Shown piece after piece: positions 57,274-64,000 of a stretch of DNA of 64,000 nucleotides (the first letter of the stretch is position 1; every line of letters starts with the position of its first letter). The translations under genes were made by a program, and so were the position numbers. The DNA comes from Prostheceraeus crozeri (Eukaryota > Platyhelminthes > Polycladida > Euryleptidae). The DNA lies in NCBI GenBank assembly GCA_907163375.1, contig CAJQUW010006858.1:162501-226500 (forward strand). Reading direction: 5' to 3'. The notes beneath the pieces are model-generated. The model saw only the letters and a list, made by a program, of their open reading frames with translations. It made no database searches and was not told where the DNA came from.

Positions 57274-58997
57274 TTACAAGGCATCGTGAAAAGCCTTAAA
57301 ACAGTTCTGTTTAGTGATGCACAAATGAACACGACACTTTTCACATCCCGTAGATGGCTTGGATTTGCAGGTCTGATTTTTACATCTTCCTTGATTCATC
57401 ATGACTGGCCAATGTGCAATTTGATCATTTCTAATGATGCTTGGAGTCAGTATTGTTCTCGGTCCACCCAATTTCTTTTTCTTGATGAACAAGCAATCCT
57501 GCAATGACGGTCTTCCTCGATTTCTTGCTTCTTTGGCTCTCAGATAAAGACTGGTTGCAACTTGAGCTTTGAATTCAAATAACTTCATCTGGTCTGTAAC
57601 GCCACAGTCATCGCAATCCCGTTTGTATAATAACCAACTGTTCACAAGAGAGAGGTCCAACATGTGAAAGAAGAATCAGATGTAAAATCTTGTGTTGCAA
57701 TGGTTGTGATGCGGTATAGTGCAACGTATTTGTTGGCTTCATCAACGAAACCCATCTTGTGATTGTAGCCTACAATGGAAGCAGGACATTCGACGTCAAT
57801 CATTTTATTTTGACTTTGATCATATCGTTGAACAAAACTAGTTTCGCCCTTGCCCAAATATGTGCTCAAAACCACCACGCCTCTATTGTCGAACCATTTC
57901 ACTGCCGATAACAGCATACCGTCTTTGTAGCATTGATTCTCCATCACAGAACCTCTTCCGCGCTTTTTCAATTCAGAATCCATGTCAAGTTTCAGTCCTG
58001 GTGCTCTGGCCGTTCTCAAGGTACCCAATGCCTGCATTCCTTTCTTGGCCAAAACTACTTGTAATTTCGCAGAGTTGAACCAGTTGTCAAATAACACTTT
58101 GTAGTTGCAGTTGTCTTGCAGATGCTGAACCAATCTCAGAACAACACTACCCGATTTTCCAACCTCCTTGTCATTGTCGGCATTGAGATTTCCTTCTCCA
58201 TATAGTTCGATCCCGTGAATAAGACCACCACTGCCACAGCACATGTAAAACTTCGGACCCCATTTTATACTGTCGCAGACCTCCACTCCTTCGACCTTTG
58301 TATGGCATTACTTGCTCATCAACTGAGATGAATTCATCGGGAATTATGGACTTTGCAACCCCATTGAAGTTATCCAAAAGAGGCTGAAATTTGAAGGTTT
58401 TCCCGCGATTCGCTGGTTCACAAGAGCTGTTGTCAAAAAAGTGAAGGTTTCTTTTGATTGATTCCCAATCATCTCGAGAAATGAAATCAGCCACGTGATT
58501 CAGCCGTGTGAGATCTGACCAGTATCCTCGAACATGACCAAGTTTGTACAGCCCAGTCCAAATAGAAGTGCCCATGAATGTTTGCAAATTTTTGGCATTG
58601 AGACAGAATCTGCTGTTAGGATCCTTTTGTCTTGAATACAAATTTGATTGAAAGCAAGTTTTTTCTAGAAAATCGTCATCATAATAATCGCAGAAGTACT
58701 CTAATGGATCTCTCACTTGCCGTGATTTCTCTCTTTGAGGGTTGAATGTGAAATCTGGAAATTCATCAGACCTACGCCTCCAACGCCAAGCTTGGGATGT
58801 TGTGTCATTGTCGGCATCACTACATGTATCTGATTCTGAAGAACTGATTATGGTTTCATCGTCACTAGCAGAAGAAGAGTAATCACTTGATGAAGAAACA
58901 GATTCAAGTTCAATTTCGTGTTGTCGTGATGACCGTCGTAATCCATAAATCGGTGCGTGCAATCCAAGTGATGTAGTCGATTCCGATTGAATCTGAC
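57274..58997 (-). pseudogene. piggyBac transposase P4, DDD triad present, frameshifted
   Basis: The exon begins after acceptor TTTGTCTGCAG (58998 upward). Order: serine/acidic linker, PLEYFCDYYDDDFLEKTC, LQTFMGTSIWTGLYKLGHVR, DFISRDDWESIKRNLHFFD and EFISVDEQVMPYKGRR (first D). After a frame change near 58270 come KWGPKFYMCCGSG, YKVLFDNWFNSAKLQV (second D), TLRTARAPG and YNHKMGFVDEANKY (third D). After a second change and a TGA near 57670 come HMLDLSLVNSWLLYKRD and a cysteine-rich C-terminus (CKNQTCKSK, CEKCRVHLC). All three Asp are present. Two indels and one nonsense codon are the only visible damage. See the upstream exons at 59301-60431. Confidence 0.8.
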
Positions 58998-59300
58998 CTG
59001 CAGACAAAGAAATGCTATGTTTAGCGGACATGCAGAGGGGGTTATAAACATTGCGGAAGCTTAGGGTATGTATACAGGTATGCAGATGCTTAAAGCAATA
59101 ACATTTTGTATATTATTTAGTTCGTTTATTCACGTTACGCTATTAGTTCGTTCTGTTTTCGCTGGTTAGGTGAAATACAATATCATCTCTACTTTCAGCA
59201 GTGATATTCAGTAATATTCATTACCCTAGCTATGATAAAAATATAATAAATACACATATAACGTAATTACAAGTAAATATTAGCCCGGATTTGCACTTAC

Positions 59301-60194
59301 TACTAAGGTCCGTCTCTGAATTAGAAGGGTCAGGCAGCACCATCTCTTGAGGCTCGATATTCTCATCAACATCGGAATGAATAGTCTCCATCTCTCGTGG
59401 GACAGTGTCCGTCTCTGAAGTAGAAGGGTCAGGCAGCACCATCTCTTGAGGCTCGATATTCTCATCAACATCGGACTGAATAGTCTCCATCTCTCGTGGG
59501 ACAGTGTCCGTCTCTGAAGTAGAAGGGTCAGGCAGCACCATCTCTTGAGGCTTGATATTCTCATCAACATCGGACTGAATAGTCTCCATCTCTCGTGGGA
59601 CAGTGTCCGTCTCTGAAGTAGAAGGGTCAGGCAGCACCATCTCTTGAGGCTCGATATTCTCATCAACATCGGACTGAATAGTCTCCATCTCTCGTGGGAC
59701 AGCGTCCGTCTCTGAAGTAGAAGGGTCAGGCAGCACCATCTCTTGAGGCTCGATATTCTCATCAACATCGGACTGAATAGTCTCCATCTCTCGTGGGACA
59801 GCGTCCGTCTCTGAAGTAGAAGGGTCAGGCAGCACCATCTCTTGAGGCTCGATATTCTCATCAACATCGGAATGAATAGTCTCCATCTCTCGTTGGACAG
59901 CGTCCGTCTCTGAAGTAGAAGGGTGAGGCAGCACCATCTCTTGAGGCTCGATATTCTCATCAACATCGGACTGAATAGTCTCCATCTCTCGTGGGACAGT
60001 GTCCGTCTCTGAAGTAGAAGGGTGAGGCAGCACCATCTCTTGAGGCTCGATATTCTCATCAACATCGGAATGAATAGTCTCCATCTCTCGTGGGACAGTG
60101 TCCGTCTCTGAAGTAGAAGGGCCGCGCTGGCCAGGCTGATCTGATGATGCACAGGAGTCTGCCTCAGATTTTTTGATGGACCGCAGTATCTTAG
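59301..60194 (-). CDS. Exon of eight 33-residue repeats, spliced in frame to piggyBac P4
   Basis: The minus-strand exon runs from acceptor ATTTTTCAG (exon base 60194) to donor CTTAGTA/GTAAGTGC (59300-59299). It encodes AKILRSIKKSEAD, then eight tandem repeats of PSTSETDTVPREMETI.SDVD plus ENIEPQEMVLP, then a partial ninth. The length of 894 preserves phase 1. Joined to 58997, the codon AGT is restored and the transposase frame continues. The repeats are acidic and probably disordered. The near-identity of copies at DNA level indicates recent expansion or homogenisation. Confidence 0.6.
59329..60120 (-). repeat. 99-bp coding minisatellite, eight copies
   Basis: Eight 99-base units differ at only a few positions (for example GTGTCC/GCGTCC and GGAATG/GGACTG). 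The period is a multiple of three, and the frame is kept throughout. Confidence 0.95.
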
Positions 60195-60256
60195 CTGAAA
60201 AATGATTTAGCATCATTCATCATTGTTCATAGATCATCGGGTTTTCATATGCCTAC

Positions 60257-60432
60257 CTCTCTTTTTTCGTCTGATGTGTCTGTTTTTCACATTCAAATCC
60301 CAACCAGGATAGTTGGGGAAAATTACACGGCAACTTCTTATGAAAACCGAGCATATGACTCCATCGTACCAATACCCAACTTTGTTCTCATCAATCCAAT
60401 ACACCAACACTTCCTCGTTGATGCAGTACATG
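60257..60432 (-). CDS. Possible Tudor/SH3-like exon upstream of the repeat exon
   Basis: The minus-strand exon from acceptor ATATTTTCAG (exon base 60432, ATG 60431) to donor AAAGAGAG/GTAGGC (60256-60255) encodes NEEVLVYWIDENKVGYWYDG, then SCRVIFPNYPGWDLNVKNRH and a basic end. The W/Y-rich V.VYW...WY.G.I pattern is like Tudor, Agenet or other SH3-like chromatin-reader folds; that is a guess from pattern. Phase 1 at the donor matches the next exon. An acceptor directly before the ATG suggests a further upstream exon, perhaps one ending at ATCAAAAT/GTAAGT near 61256. Confidence 0.45.
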
Positions 60433-60635
60433 CTGAAAATATAATGGCGAATTAAAGAAAGCTACATGTTCATTGTTCAAAGCTACTAACATAAATTCCT
60501 ACATGTAGTCCGCTGCATGTAGGCCTACATGTAAATTGTACAGTGATCTTTCTGCAATACATGTACATATATTATAGGCCTACGTATGAAATACATTTGT
60601 AAAATATTATTTTATTTAAGAATCAAACTTACACA

Positions 60636-61024
60636 TCGTTTTATTGGGAAGGCATAAATATAAGTGGTAGACCTAGGCATAATGTACCCTACACACCATT
60701 ATTAGCCAAAAAACTATGTTTGCGCATTAAATCGGGCGTCGTTTACGGGTCACAAGTATTTTTATTTGGAAGGTATGAATACAAAGAGGTAGACCTAGGC
60801 ATAATACAAGTTGTAGCTATGCCCTATGCGCTGATTATTAGCCAAAAAACTATGTTTGCGCATTAAATCGGGCGTCGTTTATGGGTCACAAGTATTTTTA
60901 TTTGGAAGGTATGAATACAAAGAGGTAGACCTAGGCATAATACAAGTTGTATGCCCTATACGCTGATTATTAGCCAAAAAACTATGTTTGCACATCAAAT
61001 CGGGCGTCGTTTACGGGTCACAAG
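60636..61024 (+). repeat. ~130-bp tandem repeat, three copies
   Basis: The units contain GGTAGACCTAGGCATAAT and AAATCGGGCGTCGTTTA. Copies two and three are nearly identical, and the first is more diverged. Non-coding. Confidence 0.9.
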
Positions 61025-61750
61025 TATTGATTGTATTTAAGCTTATTGTCAAATTTTAATATTCAACATTGTTCATGTAGCTTTAGTGGCCAAATATCAA
61101 GAAAAATCGAAAATATCTTCCTAATACAATTGCGTATGTGTCGCATCTACTTACGGTATTTAATTAATTTCAACATGCCTACTCGTGTTTACGTGGGATA
61201 CTAAGTTTCAAAGTATTTCTTGCTAGAAAGATAAATGAATTAAAAATACTTACATTTTGATGGACTTCGCTTCTTGTCCCCAGCAGTTGACACACCAATG
61301 ATGTGAAGTCAATCGCCGAAGTAATCAGTTACTTTATTCTGAAGCACTATTGTAGCAAGCAGAGACGAGTGAGAAAAAATTCAAATAGTGTGCGAGTGCT
61401 GCTTACAGCATTTAAAAACATAGAAATCTCTCTAATGCTTAACTTTGATTGTTTTAGACCCAAGCTGTATTTCAGAGAAGTGTGACGGACGTCCTAAATA
61501 TAGTACAAACTCTCAAAAGCAATTCGCCTGTTGTATGTCGAACCATCGTATGAGGAAAATCGAAGTTTTGAGAAATCAGCGATTGAAGTTTTGATCGTTT
61601 TTAAGCTGACTGTGTGCTCATTATGATAGGTCGATTGTCAAGATTTTATATGACAAGAAACTACAGGAAATTATCTCTCCTGTAGTTATTTCATTTTACT
61701 TCAATTCATCATTTTCATTGCGTAATATGGTTTTTCGTAAAACAATAACT
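61025..61750. other. AT-rich intergenic, possible upstream exon only
   Basis: No feature except a donor-like ATCAAAAT/GTAAGTATT on the minus strand near 61256. Confidence 0.4.
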
Positions 61751-61753
61751 CAT

Positions 61754-61880
61754 ACGACACTTTGACAGACAGAAATCATTCACTGAATCTGATACTACAC
61801 TCATACGACACTTCGACAGACAGAAATCATTCACTGAATCTGATACTACAGTTATACGACACTTCGACAGACAGAGATAT
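61754..61880 (+). repeat. 51-bp tandem repeat, 2.5 copies
   Basis: CGACACTT(T/C)GACAGACAG begins units at about 61755, 61806 and 61857. Confidence 0.9.
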
Positions 61881-62050
61881 CTCATACTACATGTACAATC
61901 TTACGACTGTGAATATCATTCAAGCTTCCTGTTTAACTCTCAGCCCAGTAGGCCTACACCAGTACTTTACTCTATGGCCTACACGTGTAGGAAAATAAAA
62001 CAAAATGCTTAATCCAACTGTGATGAAATTTTATATTGTCATTGCATAAA

Positions 62051-63985
62051 CTATCTCAGGCAGGACTCCGAAAAATCTCTAACAGAATCCTCAGGACGAA
62101 TGAGGCAGGCTAGAGTAGAACTGTGATCCGGATGACGAATGACAGGAATGTCTCCGCTGCACAGAGACATCAAATCTTGATGCTTCGCTGACGTCATCAC
62201 TGGTGGCTGGTTTCGTGATGGACTGGGCAAGTCGAAAGGAACTCGCTGTGATCGACGATTCTTGCTGAGGTCGATAGCGTCGAAATCTTCTGACAGATGC
62301 GAGGTCTTGAAGAACAGCTTTCGCTCTTCGTCTTTCCTCACTTCTATCTGGGCCATTCTTTTCCAGTTCACTTGCTCCCCCAGCTCACTGGTCCGAATGC
62401 GCAGAACTCCTAACTCCTGTGAAAGCCTCTGCCAGTCCAGCACCATCTCGGTTGTTATCTCAATGACATGCAGTGGTTGTCTTCTGGAGCATCGGATGAC
62501 GGAAACCAACTGCGCAGGAACTGACAGCTCTCCAGCTCGCCTAAGTGCACGCTCAACACATGAATGGATACAGTCATTCTCATTTTGGCTGTGATGCGGC
62601 ACCATGATTGTCAGACAAATTCTTTTTATGTTCTCCGCATTCTCTATGACGTATAGCATCATGGCCGGTAAAATTGAGTCTTTGTTTTGGTCTGAGCACC
62701 CGTCACAAAACATATCCACCGTCTCCGTCCCACAAGAATCGAGCTGTGACAGATATTGATGAACACATGAAGCGATCTCGTTCGCGCCTCGTCCGGCAAC
62801 ACATTCATGCCAAACAAAGGCCCAAGCATCCTTCGAATGGAGATTGTAGGTGGTAAAGTTGTAATTGCTCAATCTGCGTTTGTAGAAAATCTCTGATCGA
62901 TTAGACTGAGGGAGAAAAATCACCTGTTCCAAATCAAATGCGAATGCTGCATGGCTATCATTTACACTGGCTTCCAATTTGCTCGCTTCCTTGTCAGATC
63001 TTGTCTTTTCCTTCTGTGCTATGTGGTCCTCATACTTTTCTCGAAGCGCGTCACTGACACCTGGAACTTCTCTGACAGTGAGACACAATCCACATTAATC
63101 TTTCTTCGGCAGAAAAAAGCTCAAATTTTGAGTCTTGAAAATTCTGAAGTATTTTTCGTACGATGCCACGTCCGTCTCCTCATTCTCTGCTTTGTACATG
63201 AGATACATTTTTGTCACAGTCAAGTCAGGAGAAAAAAAATTTCGGGTGGTGTCCTTTCTCTTATAATGAAACTCAATTCGAGGGAATCGATTGATGTGGG
63301 CCAAAATGCGATCTGTTTCTTTAACTGCGTCTATCGCTCTGATTCCCAGAAATCCTCCTCTACCTTCGCCTTCTACCACTCCTTCAGAATCCCTCTTCTT
63401 GAACAATGTGTTGACCTGCCGTTCAGAGATTCCTAAGGTTGAAAGGAACATCTTCTTGCAGACTGCTTTTCGACGTCCATCAGCAGTCAGAAAGTACCGA
63501 TTCGTGTGTACTCTTCGCATGCCCGTACGATTTTCACAATCCTCCTGTGTGATATTCAGGTTTAAGTAGTTTCGCTTTGCGTCCAAATTTGGTAGTGAGT
63601 AATAGACATTGAATATTGCCTGACGCTGTTCACTAGTAACATCCCTGCATTGGAGATATCTCGATGTACATCTTGAATTCTCTGAACATGGTGCATCGAT
63701 GCTGGCCGCCAGCTTCACATTCCTTGTCTTCTCTTACTCATATTGCTTGCCTGAATTTCTTTTCCTCTTTATTACTGTTCCTTTTCTGTTCGAAGTATTC
63801 GAAGAGGGAGGCTCAAACGGTGATTCTTCAGGTGGGGGAGCGTCAAGATGAAAATATTCTGGAACAAGTTGACTCGTTGGAGTCAAAGAGCCGTTTTCTG
63901 TATCATGTGGGTTCGTTGCAGTAGGTGTATTTTCTGGATCCTGTTGGTCCGTCGAAGTTTCAGCATAATTCGAGACAAGTGCCAA
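62051..63985 (-). pseudogene. DUF7869-like gene, two in-frame stops, 5' end beyond window
   Basis: One minus-strand frame stays open from the window edge to a stop at 62051, apart from TAA at 63734-63736 and TAA at 63095-63097. Segments: a proline-rich leader, KRKRNSGKQY, cysteine-containing CSENSRC..LQC, VCKKMFLSTLGISERQVNTL, YEKYFRIFKTQNLSFFLPKKD, stop, CGLC, EIFYKRRLSNYNFTTYNLHS, HECVAGRGANEIASC, VDMFCDGCSDQNKDS and MVPHHSQNENDCIHSCVERA. The order and motifs match a large invertebrate group (DUF7869-type) with a DDE-like D..C..QN and H..E.D..H pattern. It is probably transposon-derived; function unknown. At the second stop, relatives usually read PKKDQCGLC, so CAA to TAA is likely. The first stop overlaps a donor-like GTAAGAG. 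Confidence 0.6.
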
Positions 63986-64000
63986 CGCTGTTGTGACAAA

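Noticed and set aside
59280-60152. Second long frame over the 99-bp repeats
   Set aside because: The repeat period is a multiple of three, so other frames also stay open. Only the acidic frame has fitting splice sites.

Overview
This is a eukaryotic, AT-rich window that is almost entirely transposable elements (TEs) and repeats. Canonical GT..AG introns, DNA transposons of many superfamilies and non-LTR retrotransposons point to a metazoan. The over-represented palindromes TAGGCCTA and TACATGTA and the mix of piggyBac, Harbinger, hAT and Tc1 elements suggest an aquatic invertebrate, but I cannot name the phylum. I saw no rRNA gene, no convincing tRNA gene, no CRISPR and no clearly intact host gene. 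Several target site duplications (TSDs) and terminal inverted repeats (TIRs) could be read directly, which fixes exact element borders.

Layout. 1-1.4 kb: broken piggyBac (minus). 1.8-2.2 kb: piggyBac-like MITE. 2.2-3.9 kb: decayed copy of a zinc-finger transposase-like family. 3.9-11.8 kb: a nest. A piggyBac gene is split by a Harbinger element (4124-10588, TSD TTA), which is split in turn by a 3.6-kb element with roughly 600-bp TIRs (6342-9964, TSD TA) carrying a second copy of the zinc-finger family. 12.1-13.2 kb: hAT remnant abutting a third fragment of that family. 13.9-25.3 kb: head-to-tail array of roughly 2.2-2.4-kb units with a candidate minus-strand exon, interrupted by a non-LTR insertion. 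27.76-32.4 kb: hAT-like element with a 6-bp TSD. 33.69-36.71 kb: hAT with an 8-bp TSD. 38.2-40.45 kb: 5'-truncated non-LTR retrotransposon with a 7-bp TSD. 41.5-50.8 kb: inverted CCCGGCTAACAA ends and GCTACGTA-rich arms bound a possible 9.3-kb element that contains a foldback element and a piggyBac. 52.3-54.37 kb: apparently intact Tc1/mariner-type element whose transposase has four exons. 54.37-56.5 kb: piggyBac remnant and a Tc1-type fragment. 57.2-60.4 kb: piggyBac transposase joined by in-frame splice sites to an exon of eight 33-residue repeats and a possibly Tudor-like exon. 62.05-64 kb: a DUF7869-like gene with two nonsense codons, running off the window end.

The proteins are mainly transposases and reverse transcriptases, each acting on its own element. 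Insertion order can be read from the nests. Most coding regions carry frameshifts. Some lie at homopolymers, and the tandem array is full of single-base indels, so uncorrected sequencing error may add to real decay.
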